The position numbers and the translations under genes were made by a program. The notes under the pieces are model-generated. The model was not told the origin of the DNA and ran no database searches. It saw only the letters and a list, made by a program, of their open reading frames with translations. From Acutalibacter sp. (lineage in GTDB: Bacteria; Bacillota; Clostridia; Oscillospirales; Acutalibacteraceae): a stretch of 48,437 nt of DNA. Every line of letters begins with the position of its first letter. Within the stretch, counting starts at the first letter, position 1. Of the stretch, positions 25,073 to 32,935 are shown piece after piece. Location of the stretch: positions 1 to 48,437 of the forward strand of contig JAFLRP010000153.1 in assembly GCA_022511515.1 (NCBI GenBank). The letters run 5' to 3'.

Positions 25073-25862
25073 TTCGCTTTCCTCCCTTTCGCTTTTTCTT
25101 CGGCTTGATATAGACGTTATCCTGACGGTAATACCGGGCAATGATATAGTGCCCGCCAAATTCATCGTTGTAGAACGTCTCGGCTTCCGCGAGGAAATAG
25201 CCAGCTTCCAGTTTCTCATATTCCGGGCGGTTGGATGGGTCCATGGCAAGCTCTTGGACCTTGTTTGCGGAGATTTTCCCGTCTCGCACGTTTGGATCGG
25301 GATCAATGAGGTTTTTCGATGAGTACCAAGACTTTCCTCCCAGCGGTGACTTTGTGGTATAGTTCGCCAGTCCGACAAGACCGTTCTCAGTGAATTGCAG
25401 ACGTAGGCTGTTTGCGTATCCCTTGCCCCAAAGCTTCTCCAGCGTGTCCCGGTCAACGTCTCCGCTCATAGCGGGAAAGTGAATGTGGTATCTCCCGTTT
25501 CTTTTCCCCTTTTCTATTGTGGCAACATATTTCAGCGGCGGGAGCCCCAGCTTTTTTCTCAGGCGCTTGATCCTGCGAATATAGTTCCAGAGATCGCGCT
25601 TCACCGCCGCGTCGTCCTCCGGCTGCTCCCCGTCCCGGTAGGTCAAGTGAAGTGCAATATCCTCAGGTGTAAAATTGGCGTGGAGAAGCCGGGCAAGCTT
25701 TTCTTTCCGGTGCCGCTCGTTGAGCTTTTTCTGCGCTGCCGACGTCGGCTTTCGGTCTTTCTTTCGGCGGGTGACCTTTTTCCGGCTCTCATAGGTCGGA
25801 AATATGTACAAGTCCATATAGCACCCGCAATAGTATCTTTTCTCCCTGTAGTATCTTCTCAT
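25062..25862 (-). CDS. HUH-type Rep-like protein (rolling-circle initiator family resemblance)
   Basis: A 266-residue basic protein. A metal-binding HUH pattern is visible as H126-I-H128 in GRYHIHFP, preceded by the strand KYVATIEKG. Candidate nucleophile tyrosines lie in NYTTK (Y168) and WYSSK (Y180), each followed three residues later by lysine, as in Rep endonucleases. The N-terminal 60 residues are unusually rich in Lys/Arg with CGC. In known families this fold nicks a DNA strand at an origin to start replication. Here it lies in the early phage operon, and no other replication initiator was recognised. The assignment is by motif only. A cysteine-rich start and the long basic region are unusual. 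Confidence 0.68.
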   Translation of the reverse strand: MRRYYREKRYYCGCYMDLYIFPTYESRKKVTRRKKDRKPTSAAQKKLNERHRKEKLARLLHANFTPEDIALHLTYRDGEQPEDDAAVKRDLWNYIRRIKRLRKKLGLPPLKYVATIEKGKRNGRYHIHFPAMSGDVDRDTLEKLWGKGYANSLRLQFTENGLVGLANYTTKSPLGGKSWYSSKNLIDPDPNVRDGKISANKVQELAMDPSNRPEYEKLEAGYFLAEAETFYNDEFGGHYIIARYYRQDNVYIKPKKKRKGGKRNGD

Positions 25863-26147
25863 GGGAAATCCTCCGTTGCTTTACAGGTCGTAAGGGGGAG
25901 GGGCTCACATATCGCCCATCCCCTCCCCCTTACTATCCCCCGCCCCTTGAGGCGTTTTGTGTTTTTTCTTTTTTGGGGGATCAGAAAGAGGGACCCGCTT
26001 CCTTTTGGTCGTTTTGTTATGATTCCATACAAGCCCGAAAAAGCGCGCCCTGCGCTCATTTTTCGGTTGCAAAAAGCCCCGGAGTGTGATACTATATAAA
26101 TGTAATAAGTGATCTCCCTTCGGGGCGGTTACGCCTCCGGCGCTCGG
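25863..26147. other. Intergenic region of the early operon, no gene seen
   Basis: 285 bases with pyrimidine/G-rich low-complexity tracts (25905-25990), a GCCCCGGAG...CCTTCGGGGC inverted pair (about 26082-26126) and an AT-rich stretch with a TATATAGTAT-like box on the minus strand. It could hold a promoter or, given the HUH gene just downstream, an origin. Neither is proven. Confidence 0.35.
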
Positions 26148-26408
26148 TCAAAGCGTTGGGGGCATTTTTCTTTTTCTGAGCTTTCGTCCGCACATGGGGC
26201 AAAAGTTGATTTCGATTTTTTCATCTATGCTCGGTACATTGTTGTTAAAAATCTGTAGATATTTGCTACATGAATAGAGGAAAATGTTTGTTGGCCATGG
26301 TGTCGTCTCCCGGATACGAATCGGGCCGGATAAAAAATCACCATGTTCAGTACAATATTTACACGGTTTCTCCGCTTTCCGATTGAAAAGGCTTTTGATT
26401 CTTTTCAT
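26148..26408 (-). CDS. Small protein with a paired-cysteine zinc motif
   Basis: An 86-residue protein with CKYC near residue 17 and CPMC near residue 70, a classic split zinc-ribbon arrangement, followed by a strongly basic tail (GRKLRKRK). Similar short ribbon proteins are frequent in phage early regions; no function is known. It begins at ATG 26408, which overlaps the stop of the preceding gene (ATGA). Confidence 0.7.
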   Translation of the reverse strand: MKRIKSLFNRKAEKPCKYCTEHGDFLSGPIRIRETTPWPTNIFLYSCSKYLQIFNNNVPSIDEKIEINFCPMCGRKLRKRKMPPTL

Positions 26409-26707
26409 GTTGCGTCCTCCTTTTCGGTGGCAGCGCGATCTCCGCTTTCCGCCGCTTTCTTTCTCTTTTCCAACATTTTGAAGATATATGACTCAAATTC
26501 AAACCGATCCGCATCACTCATCGGGAAGTGTATAGGAATTCCCTTCCAGCGGTAAAACCGCTTCCACAGCGGCAGAATTTCAGGATGGGTGATATTCACC
26601 CGGTACCCGTATTTATTTGGAAACATCAGAATCCCGCCGTAGGTGTCGTACCGGGATTTCAGGTCGAGGCCTGCGCTCATTGGATTTTCCTGGGACTGGA
26701 TTTCCAT
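26405..26707 (-). CDS. Phage hypothetical protein
   Basis: 100 residues, not recognised. A hydrophobic/aromatic middle (ILMFPNKYGYRVNITHPEILPLWKRFY) is followed by a helical acidic-basic tail. The strict spacing with both neighbours (start one base after the upstream stop, ATGA overlap downstream) supports it as translated. Confidence 0.65.
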   Translation of the reverse strand: MEIQSQENPMSAGLDLKSRYDTYGGILMFPNKYGYRVNITHPEILPLWKRFYRWKGIPIHFPMSDADRFEFESYIFKMLEKRKKAAESGDRAATEKEDAT

Positions 26708-27052
26708 CTATTCCGCCTCCTCCTCACTTTCCGACAGCCGGAGCAGGGCCTTGAGCTGACGCCAGATCCGAAGCTGCCGCTTGTCGATGCGATTCACTGC
26801 GCTCTCAATAAGAATCAACTTTGAGTATAGCTTGTCCGATTCTTGATGTAATGCTCGCTCGATGCTGAATTCAATGGTCCGCTTTGCGGTTTCTCTGTCC
26901 TTATCCGTGGTATAATTTATCGACATCTTTCTGCCGGATTTCAAGGTTACTGTCAGAACAAACGGAAATCTGCTGTTTTCTGTATTGGTGCCAGTCTCAA
27001 TCAATTCCACCTCTTCAGCGGAAAATGAGTAGTATTTATCAAAGTGGATCAT
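26708..27052 (-). CDS. Phage hypothetical protein
   Basis: 114 residues, not recognised. A beta-rich first half (VELIETGTNTENSRFPFVLTVTLKSGRK) is followed by a long charged helix with Leu heptads (about 62-110) that may dimerise. ATG 27052 has GGAGATGACAGG upstream, a workable ribosome site. Confidence 0.65.
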   Translation of the reverse strand: MIHFDKYYSFSAEEVELIETGTNTENSRFPFVLTVTLKSGRKMSINYTTDKDRETAKRTIEFSIERALHQESDKLYSKLILIESAVNRIDKRQLRIWRQLKALLRLSESEEEAE

Positions 27053-27082
27053 GACCTGTCATCTCCTTTCCCATGTAACATA

Positions 27083-27472
27083 TCAGAACGGATTATTTTG
27101 CGTTGCCGTCAATCTGTATGCTAACTCATGTGCCGTTTCGCATAAAATTAGTAGGATTTCTGCTATTTGTGCCCCGGCGACAAAGGCGTCTATCGCCTCA
27201 TGAAACAAATGATCTTTACAGTAGGCAGTTGCAAGCTCATGGGTGGTGAGTATTTCTTGATGGATGATTCTCTCCCTCTCTTTCTTCGTGAAAAGCTCTT
27301 TCGCGTACTCAAACGGCGTTCCAATATACTCTGAAAGAAAAGAGAGACTCTCGACCTCTATTTTTCTTTGTTCCGGCGGTTGCTCTGTATGTAACTCGTA
27401 TTTATTCTTCTGAGAGATAATTCTGGCCTCATATACCAAGGCATCCAGACTATCATCGTGCTTTCTATACAC
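27083..27472 (-). CDS. Phage hypothetical protein, helical
   Basis: 129 residues, not recognised. It is nearly all alpha-helical, with a moderately hydrophobic C-terminal half (DAFVAGAQIAEILLILCETAHELAYRL) but no clear membrane segment. It directly follows the cytosine methyltransferase gene with a 12-bp gap. Confidence 0.62.
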   Translation of the reverse strand: MYRKHDDSLDALVYEARIISQKNKYELHTEQPPEQRKIEVESLSFLSEYIGTPFEYAKELFTKKERERIIHQEILTTHELATAYCKDHLFHEAIDAFVAGAQIAEILLILCETAHELAYRLTATQNNPF

Positions 27473-27484
27473 TCTGTTCCCCCC

Positions 27485-29344
27485 CTAAACCGCTACGGTC
27501 TCGTGAAACTGAGCCATAGTAGTGATATCGGTCCTGCACCATTCCGGGAAATTGGCCCGGACCACTGCCGCCGCCAGAGACGGGCAGACCGCATTCCCAC
27601 ATCTGGCCGTTTGCTGGGTCTTCGGGTATTCCCGGCCCAGATAATCCCGGTCGATCTTGTAGTCAGGCGGGAAATCCATTGCGCTGTACTGCTCCCTCGG
27701 AGTGAGCATTCGCAGGGAAATGTCAGCGATATAGTAAGCAATTCCTCCGATCAGCAGCAGGATAATCTCATCGTCCGCCAGCTGATATCCGCAATGCTTA
27801 TTGAGCAGCGCCCTGATTTTCGGCCAGTGACCGCACGGCGCTCCCGGTGTCATCTTCCGGATCAGAGCAGTGCATACGGCAAATCCGCCGCCTCCGCTTT
27901 CGGCAGTGATAGTCTGCAGCGGATCTTCCATTGCCTGGCCCAGGTTCTTTCCCTTGAATTTCACCATGTGAGCAGCACACATGGCATTGTGGTCCACAGC
28001 TGTTACGGTGGGGAGGGGCTCAGTTATCTCAGTGCCGATGGCGCCGCCAAAGTATTTCTGAATATGTACTGAGGTCAGCGCTTCCTTGTCCTTTGACGTT
28101 AAGGTGTGAATTGGGTCTGCCAGTGACAGCGGCTGCCCGTTGCCGTAGTACTCCGTAAGATGTACCGTTGTTAGGCCATATCTGTTGGACGTGTCCAGTG
28201 TGGGCAAGGGATCATCTATCCCATTAACCCTCGCATTTTCGCTTTTCCCCTCGGAATGGTACTGGATCAGGGACGGAGATACTACCCCAAAAGCGTGATG
28301 AGACGTTATCGTCGGTAAAGGCTGCTCAATTCCTTGAAAGCGATCTCCACCGGAATGATTGCACTGTACCAGATTGGGAGTAACAAGCATTTGATTGCCC
28401 GCAGTGGTTATTGTATGTATGGGGTCTCCTGCTGTTGAGCCGACGGAATTGGTGGTGTTCGTAACTGTTATCGGCGCTATTTTCCCTCTCCCGTATCCGA
28501 CTTGGACGATAAACGGCTTTCCGCTCTTGATGGTAAACTTGTCCACCCCGCGGATAATCCGCCGCATGGTGTTTTCTGCCAGTGGGCGCACCGCATTGAC
28601 GCCGTACTTTTTCTTAATCTCTTCCCGACTTGCAAAAATGGAATAGCTGGGCAGGGAGAATTCCAGAATCTCCGCCGCGCTGCGCCACGGCTTCAATTTG
28701 CCGCTCAGAACTTCGGCATCTTCCCTCGGGGCATAGGTGCGCTCCGGCCATGCGATGGGATTCCCGTCACAACGGGCAATAAGCACGAACCGTTTTCGCG
28801 TGGTCGGAGCTCCGTAATCTGCCGCCACCAACTCCCGGTATTCTACTTGGTATCCCAGATCCCGGAGTTGTTTCAGCCACTGCTTGAAGGTCTTCCCGGC
28901 CTTTTTCTTGACCGGTTTACCTTTTCGCACCGGTCCCCAGGTCGTAAATTCTTCCACATTCTCTACGATGATCACCCGTGGGCGGACTGTCCCCGCCCAC
29001 CGAAGGACGATCCAAGCAAGACCCCGGATTTTCTTATCCACCAGCGCCGCTCCCTTGGCCTTGGAAAAGTGCTTGCAGTCTGGGGAGAACCACGCCAGCC
29101 CCACCGATCTGCCGGCGCATTCCTTCACCGGATCCACGTCCCATACAGACGCCTGAAGGTGCTTTGTGTATGGGTGATTGGTCTTGTGGAGCAGAATTGC
29201 CGCCGGATCGTGATTGATAGCAATTTCCACCGGCTTCCCCGTGGCCATCTCAATCCCGGTAGACGCCCCTCCGCCACCGGCGAAGTTATCTACGATGATT
29301 TCTTCCAGTATGCTCATTTGACTGATGTCTCGGATGTGTTTCAT
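27485..29344 (-). CDS. Phage DNA (cytosine-5) methyltransferase with repeated recognition region
   Basis: A 619-residue C5-cytosine methyltransferase. Motif I is FAGGGGAS (21-28, SAM binding). The catalytic cysteine is C90 in the phage-type motif SPDCKHFSKA. Motif VI is ENVEEF (128-133). The segment where target recognition sits (about 290-500) contains at least six copies of a short unit with the core (D/E)-x-P-(L/I)-x-T-(I/L/V)-(T/D), spaced roughly 35-40 residues. The end has the motif IX/X-like REQYSAMDFP and GNAVCPSLAAAV. No restriction endonuclease is next to it, so it likely protects phage DNA from host restriction. ATG 29344 overlaps the small gene upstream (ATGA). Confidence 0.9.
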   Translation of the reverse strand: MKHIRDISQMSILEEIIVDNFAGGGGASTGIEMATGKPVEIAINHDPAAILLHKTNHPYTKHLQASVWDVDPVKECAGRSVGLAWFSPDCKHFSKAKGAALVDKKIRGLAWIVLRWAGTVRPRVIIVENVEEFTTWGPVRKGKPVKKKAGKTFKQWLKQLRDLGYQVEYRELVAADYGAPTTRKRFVLIARCDGNPIAWPERTYAPREDAEVLSGKLKPWRSAAEILEFSLPSYSIFASREEIKKKYGVNAVRPLAENTMRRIIRGVDKFTIKSGKPFIVQVGYGRGKIAPITVTNTTNSVGSTAGDPIHTITTAGNQMLVTPNLVQCNHSGGDRFQGIEQPLPTITSHHAFGVVSPSLIQYHSEGKSENARVNGIDDPLPTLDTSNRYGLTTVHLTEYYGNGQPLSLADPIHTLTSKDKEALTSVHIQKYFGGAIGTEITEPLPTVTAVDHNAMCAAHMVKFKGKNLGQAMEDPLQTITAESGGGGFAVCTALIRKMTPGAPCGHWPKIRALLNKHCGYQLADDEIILLLIGGIAYYIADISLRMLTPREQYSAMDFPPDYKIDRDYLGREYPKTQQTARCGNAVCPSLAAAVVRANFPEWCRTDITTMAQFHETVAV

Positions 29345-29472
29345 TTTCGTTTCCCCTGTGTATGTACCCTTGACCGGCGGCGGTCCTTCGGCGTTTTCTC
29401 CGCTTGCCGCTTGTGTCGGGCTTCCTCTCCTCGCAAGCTGTTTCTGATCGCTCTAAAATGTGCTCTGCTCAT
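29341..29472 (-). CDS. Small basic protein, 43 residues, ATGA-coupled on both sides
   Basis: Starts at ATG 29472, overlapping the stop of the methyltransferase gene upstream (ATGA), and ends with TGA 29343-29341, overlapping the ATG of the cytosine methyltransferase. About one third of residues are Arg/Lys (start MSRAHFRAIRNSLRG, end RRRSRVHTQGKRK). The double overlap is hard to explain by chance and argues for translation. The function is unknown; it may bind nucleic acid or only serve to couple translation between the two methyltransferases. Confidence 0.65.
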   Translation of the reverse strand: MSRAHFRAIRNSLRGEEARHKRQAEKTPKDRRRSRVHTQGKRK

Positions 29473-30398
29473 ACCAATTCCCCCAGATCCCCGAAGGTGA
29501 TTTGGCTTTTAACTGCGACGCTCTCGCAGTTCTCTTTCATTTGCAAGAAGTATTCAGGTTTCAGCTCGACGGCAATCGCCCGGCGCTTTTGCTCCAATGC
29601 CACATATGGTTCAGATCCAATCCCGCCGAAAGGCGAATACACGATATCTCCGGGGTTCGTCCAGAGCTGCACCGCGCGGCGGATCACGTCAAGCTGCAGA
29701 GGGCAGATATGCTTTTCATCCCGATCAGTCCTGGCAATCCTTGCATTCAAGACGTCTGTCCGCCGAATGTCGAACCAGACCGGGGAAGCGTACCGCTGCC
29801 AAAGAGGGAGATCAAGCACCTGCTCTGCTTGCCCGCCAGCTTCCAGAGCGGCGTTTTCATTTGGAAAGTGGCGAATAGGTTCGGGATTCTTCCCGTCTCC
29901 CTCCCACTTGCGGAAAATGCAGAGATATTCCGGCATTCCAATCCCGGAAAGGCTTGCGTCCCGCTGGAGTTGGGCGTAAAGCAATCGCTGGGTTTTCGTT
30001 TTCTGCATTTCCATGACGGGATCGGTCCAAATCACCACTTCGCTGTGATACTGGAACCCCGCCTTTTCAAAGTGCCGGATGATGTCCCCCCGGAAGTCGT
30101 ACCAGCCCGCCGCGCCGTCCGTGGACTTGTACCTGGCAAGCTGCTTACAGTGAACGGCACATATCCGCCCATTCATCAGGACTCGGTACAGCTCTGGGAT
30201 CAAGAAGTCAAACTGCCGGAAAAATTCTTCCTCGTCCCGGCAGTTCCCCATATCCCGCAAATCGTCCGAATATATGTAGAGGTTGGCAAAGGGCGGGGAA
30301 AAGATTTCAAAGTGTACGCTTTCGGACAGCATCTGCGCAGTCACTTCCACGCAATCCCCGTTATAGAGGGCGTATTTGTCGGTTTTTACCTCGATCAT
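29469..30398 (-). CDS. Phage amino-methyltransferase (N4-cytosine or N6-adenine)
   Basis: A 309-residue DNA methyltransferase of the beta-type permuted order: catalytic motif IV SPPF (34-37) comes early and the SAM-binding motif I SPFGGIGSE (about 255-263) near the end, followed by A.AVELKPEYF. SPPF is more usual for N4-cytosine enzymes, but N6-adenine cannot be excluded. It is coupled to the helicase gene upstream by ATGA. With the C5 methyltransferase it would give the phage two different base marks. Confidence 0.85.
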   Translation of the reverse strand: MIEVKTDKYALYNGDCVEVTAQMLSESVHFEIFSPPFANLYIYSDDLRDMGNCRDEEEFFRQFDFLIPELYRVLMNGRICAVHCKQLARYKSTDGAAGWYDFRGDIIRHFEKAGFQYHSEVVIWTDPVMEMQKTKTQRLLYAQLQRDASLSGIGMPEYLCIFRKWEGDGKNPEPIRHFPNENAALEAGGQAEQVLDLPLWQRYASPVWFDIRRTDVLNARIARTDRDEKHICPLQLDVIRRAVQLWTNPGDIVYSPFGGIGSEPYVALEQKRRAIAVELKPEYFLQMKENCESVAVKSQITFGDLGELV

Positions 30399-31777
30399 GC
30401 AACTTCACTCCTCAGCCACGCCGGGAAATCGGCGCTCTGCTTTTCAAGATTCAGTATGAATTCCCGGCCCTGCAGCGCTTCGGTCTGGAATTCCCTCATG
30501 GCTTCGGCCATGCTACGGGCCATGTGCTTTTTTTGCCTTGCCTTGCGGTCAATGGTATCCAGAATGATCTGCTCGTTCTCTCCGATCACCCGCCAGATAT
30601 TCACGTCGTGTTTTTGCCCGAAGCGATAGCTCCGGCGGATCGCCTGATAGTAACTTTCAAAACTGTAATCCAGACCGCAAAAGGCCATGTTATAGCAGTT
30701 TTGAAAATTGAGACCGTACCCGAAGATAGAGGGCTTGGAGATCAGCACCCGGAATTTCCCGTCAATAAAATCCAGCGCCGCTTGCTCTTTCCGCTCCGCT
30801 TTGTCGTTGCCCCGGATCTCTACCGCGCCGGGGATTAGAGTTTTCAGGAGGTCGGCTTCGTCGTTCTGATAGCACCACACGACGAATTGCTCTTGGGACG
30901 ATACGGCGATTTCTGCGCATTGTTCCGCCCGCTGTCGAATGGTTCGGCGCTTTTCCTTGTGAAATCCCGTCGCGCTCATGTCCGGTTTTTCCCGAATGGC
31001 GGCGAATATATCCTCCGAGGCTTCCCCTTTCACGATCACGTCATTCTCATGGAGCGGCGGCAGGATATACCCATCGTCGCCGTATCCGATATCGGAGGGC
31101 TTTTCGATACACACCGCCCAGCTTGCCACCCAGCGCCAGAAGTCCTTTTCAGCATGGCCCTTCAGCCGATAATGTCCGGCGTCTGACTGATCTGCAATAA
31201 ACCAGCAGGACAGCGCTTCGCTGGATTTCATGATTCCCAAGAATTCAGCCTGATTCAGCAGCTCCATAAGATCGTTTGGGGCAGGTGTTGCAGAGCAGGA
31301 CAGGCGATAGGGAGTATTCTCAAATGCGCTGATGATCCCCCGCTTGACCTTTCCCGTGTATGCTTTCAGGATGGAGCTTTCATCGAGCACCACCCCGGCA
31401 AAGCACCCGGTATCGAATTTATCCAGCTTTTCGTAGTTGGTGACATTCACGCCGGGTTGAATATCGGCAGCGGTTTCCGCTACGGTGACCGGGACGCCAA
31501 ACTTTACGCCCTCTCGCCGGGTCTGTGCTGCTACTGCAAGGGGTGCCAGAACCAGCACGGGACCGCCCGCTTGTTTGCTGACCTCCTGTGCCCAGGAGAG
31601 TTGCTGTCCGGTCTTTCCCAGCCCGCAATCTTCAAAAAGCGCCGCCCGGCCCCTCCGAATGCTCCATGCAGTGACGGTATTCTGCCAGTCGAAAAGGTGC
31701 TCCGGCAGAGGGCCGGGTTCAAACCCCGTAGACTGTACCGTCATCTGTTTCTGTTTCAGAAATTCAGTGTATTCCAT
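30395..31777 (-). CDS. SNF2-like superfamily 2 helicase/translocase
   Basis: 460 residues from ATG 31777 (AGGAAAAAG upstream); a longer frame to 31813 is inside the preceding gene. Motif I is GLGKT (52-56), motif II LDESS (131-135), motif III SATP (162-165), and motif VI QAIRRSYRFGQ lies near residue 390. This is the compact phage SNF2/DEAD-like group. It probably remodels or unwinds phage DNA during early replication. It overlaps the preceding gene by 14 nt and the methyltransferase gene as ATGA. Confidence 0.88.
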   Translation of the reverse strand: MEYTEFLKQKQMTVQSTGFEPGPLPEHLFDWQNTVTAWSIRRGRAALFEDCGLGKTGQQLSWAQEVSKQAGGPVLVLAPLAVAAQTRREGVKFGVPVTVAETAADIQPGVNVTNYEKLDKFDTGCFAGVVLDESSILKAYTGKVKRGIISAFENTPYRLSCSATPAPNDLMELLNQAEFLGIMKSSEALSCWFIADQSDAGHYRLKGHAEKDFWRWVASWAVCIEKPSDIGYGDDGYILPPLHENDVIVKGEASEDIFAAIREKPDMSATGFHKEKRRTIRQRAEQCAEIAVSSQEQFVVWCYQNDEADLLKTLIPGAVEIRGNDKAERKEQAALDFIDGKFRVLISKPSIFGYGLNFQNCYNMAFCGLDYSFESYYQAIRRSYRFGQKHDVNIWRVIGENEQIILDTIDRKARQKKHMARSMAEAMREFQTEALQGREFILNLEKQSADFPAWLRSEVA

Positions 31778-32213
31778 CTTTTTCCTCTTCTTCCTCCACG
31801 CAAATGCAGTCACCGGGTTGGACAGAGGGGAAACAGTGGACGGGAAGATATGCTATCCGCTTTCCGTCAACATACATTCCTGCTCCTACTCCTCCCTTGA
31901 TCTTTCTTGGCCTTTTTTCCCACAAGTCGACTTCATGGCCCAGAACGTCTTTACTTACCCACTTCGCCCCGATATTTTTACAGATGGCCAACTCTTCCGG
32001 AGTAAGACGGCTTTTGCCGGAATCCGAAGGTTTCAGCTGTTTCAGCTGTTTTTCAAGGTGTTCCTTGATTCTCCCGCACTTATAGGCGTGTTTGCAGACA
32101 ATTTCGATTTCCGGCGATTTGGGCGCTTGTCCGGGGATCCAGTTTTTAAGGCGTGTTGCCGGGGCAAGTTCAAGGCAGTTATCGCAATAGGGCTCAAAGT
32201 TCTTCGTGATCAC
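31764..32213 (-). CDS. Phage hypothetical protein with cysteine pairs
   Basis: 149 residues, not recognised. The N-terminus has CDNC and, 30 residues on, CKHAYKC, which could bind zinc. The C-terminal half is a small beta domain (GVGAGMYVDGKRIAYLPVHCF) ending in an acidic run. It starts at GTG 32213, which overlaps the stop of the 38-residue gene upstream (GTGA), indicating coupling. Confidence 0.65.
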   Translation of the reverse strand: MITKNFEPYCDNCLELAPATRLKNWIPGQAPKSPEIEIVCKHAYKCGRIKEHLEKQLKQLKPSDSGKSRLTPEELAICKNIGAKWVSKDVLGHEVDLWEKRPRKIKGGVGAGMYVDGKRIAYLPVHCFPSVQPGDCICVEEEEEKDGIH

Positions 32214-32326
32214 GGATTTTCCTCCTTGCTTTCCGGCTCGATGACCTCGCCGCTTTCACTATATTTGTTAAAAAGCATGATTCGCTTTTGCTTTTTGCAG
32301 ATTGCGGCTATGCTTTTGATTTTCAT
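32210..32326 (-). CDS. Short (38-residue) relic of a common Clostridia phage protein
   Basis: ATG 32326 follows GGAGGAGATGAG and reads MKIKSIAAICKKQKRIMLFN, then ends at TGA 32212-32210 after a short acidic tail. The first 20 residues match, from memory, the start of a much longer phage protein family common in Clostridia. This copy is therefore probably truncated by deletion yet still translated, and its stop is coupled (GTGA) to the next gene. The family link is recall, not a search. Confidence 0.6.
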   Translation of the reverse strand: MKIKSIAAICKKQKRIMLFNKYSESGEVIEPESKEENP

Positions 32327-32330
32327 GGTC

Positions 32331-32549
32331 TCATCTCCTCCGGGTATAATTCGTGCAGGTATGGACTTCCAGCGGGGGCGGGAGCTTGTCCCGCAGGGGA
32401 TTATAGCGTTCCCGCCGATAGTGCCGGGGACGGTAGCTATACTCGTTTTTCAGGCGGTGGCTGCAATACCGCTTCGTCAGCCCGCCAGTTGTCAGAAACA
32501 CGACCACCGAAATGGCCAGCATACCCATCAGGTAAATCAGGTTTTTCAT
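32331..32549 (-). CDS. Small single-pass membrane protein
   Basis: 72 residues from ATG 32549, with AAAGGAG seven to eight bases upstream (a 6-residue longer start lacks a site). One transmembrane helix (about residues 2-20, LIYLMGMLAISVVVFLTTGG) precedes a very basic, Arg/Tyr-rich cytoplasmic tail with two cysteines. No family recognised. It sits two genes downstream of the SPFH protein, so a shared membrane role is conceivable. Confidence 0.65.
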   Translation of the reverse strand: MKNLIYLMGMLAISVVVFLTTGGLTKRYCSHRLKNEYSYRPRHYRRERYNPLRDKLPPPLEVHTCTNYTRRR

Positions 32550-32563
32550 GTTAGGCGCTCCTT

Positions 32564-32920
32564 TCATAATCTGATCCTTTCAAATTTTGATGTTGTTCCC
32601 CCGCTGGATCTGGTGCGGCGTGCTCTTTCTTGCCCTTGGGCCGGACCGCTGTGATCAGCTATGTACTTGTCCAGTCCCGCTTGTGTGACCAACGTGGACT
32701 TTCCAGCCTTAACAAGCTCTCCGAATTCGCCGGCGCACGCCCACTGCCGGATGGTCCCCTTTGTCTTGCCGAATATTCCCGCCAGATCCTCAAAGCTGTA
32801 AAGCTTGGTGCCGCTTTCCGGCTTTGATTCTTGCCCCATGGCGACCATCTGGGACATAAAAGTGGCCATAGCCTCCGCAAAGGCGGTACAGGCTTTTTCA
32901 AATTCCGTCATTTGGGTCAT
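32564..32920 (-). CDS. Small DNA-binding protein with MerR/excisionase-like helix-turn-helix
   Basis: 118 residues. A helical start is followed by the HTH segment LYSFEDLAGIFGKTKGTIRQW (about 40-60) and a wing-like GELVKAGKSTLVTQAGLDKYI. That layout is the helix-turn-helix_17 / excisionase pattern. The last 25 residues are basic and disordered. It could be an early regulator or an excisionase far from the integrase. No xis gene is seen beside the integrase, which makes this the best candidate. Confidence 0.7.
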   Translation of the reverse strand: MTQMTEFEKACTAFAEAMATFMSQMVAMGQESKPESGTKLYSFEDLAGIFGKTKGTIRQWACAGEFGELVKAGKSTLVTQAGLDKYIADHSGPAQGQERARRTRSSGGTTSKFERIRL

Positions 32921-32935
32921 CCTTTCCAGACACTA

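Noticed and set aside
29460..30629. 389-residue plus-strand frame opposite the methyltransferase
   Set aside because: Antisense shadow of clear methyltransferase and helicase genes; composition rich in His/Pro/Arg, no start signal.
27485..31777. Methyltransferases plus SNF2 helicase as a defence system such as DISARM or BREX
   Set aside because: No companion genes of those systems (DUF1998, phospholipase D, PglZ, BrxL) are present, and the genes are embedded and coupled in the phage early operon.
31485..32654. 389-residue plus-strand frame opposite helicase and small genes
   Set aside because: Antisense shadow spanning five coupled minus-strand genes; no ribosome site or domain.
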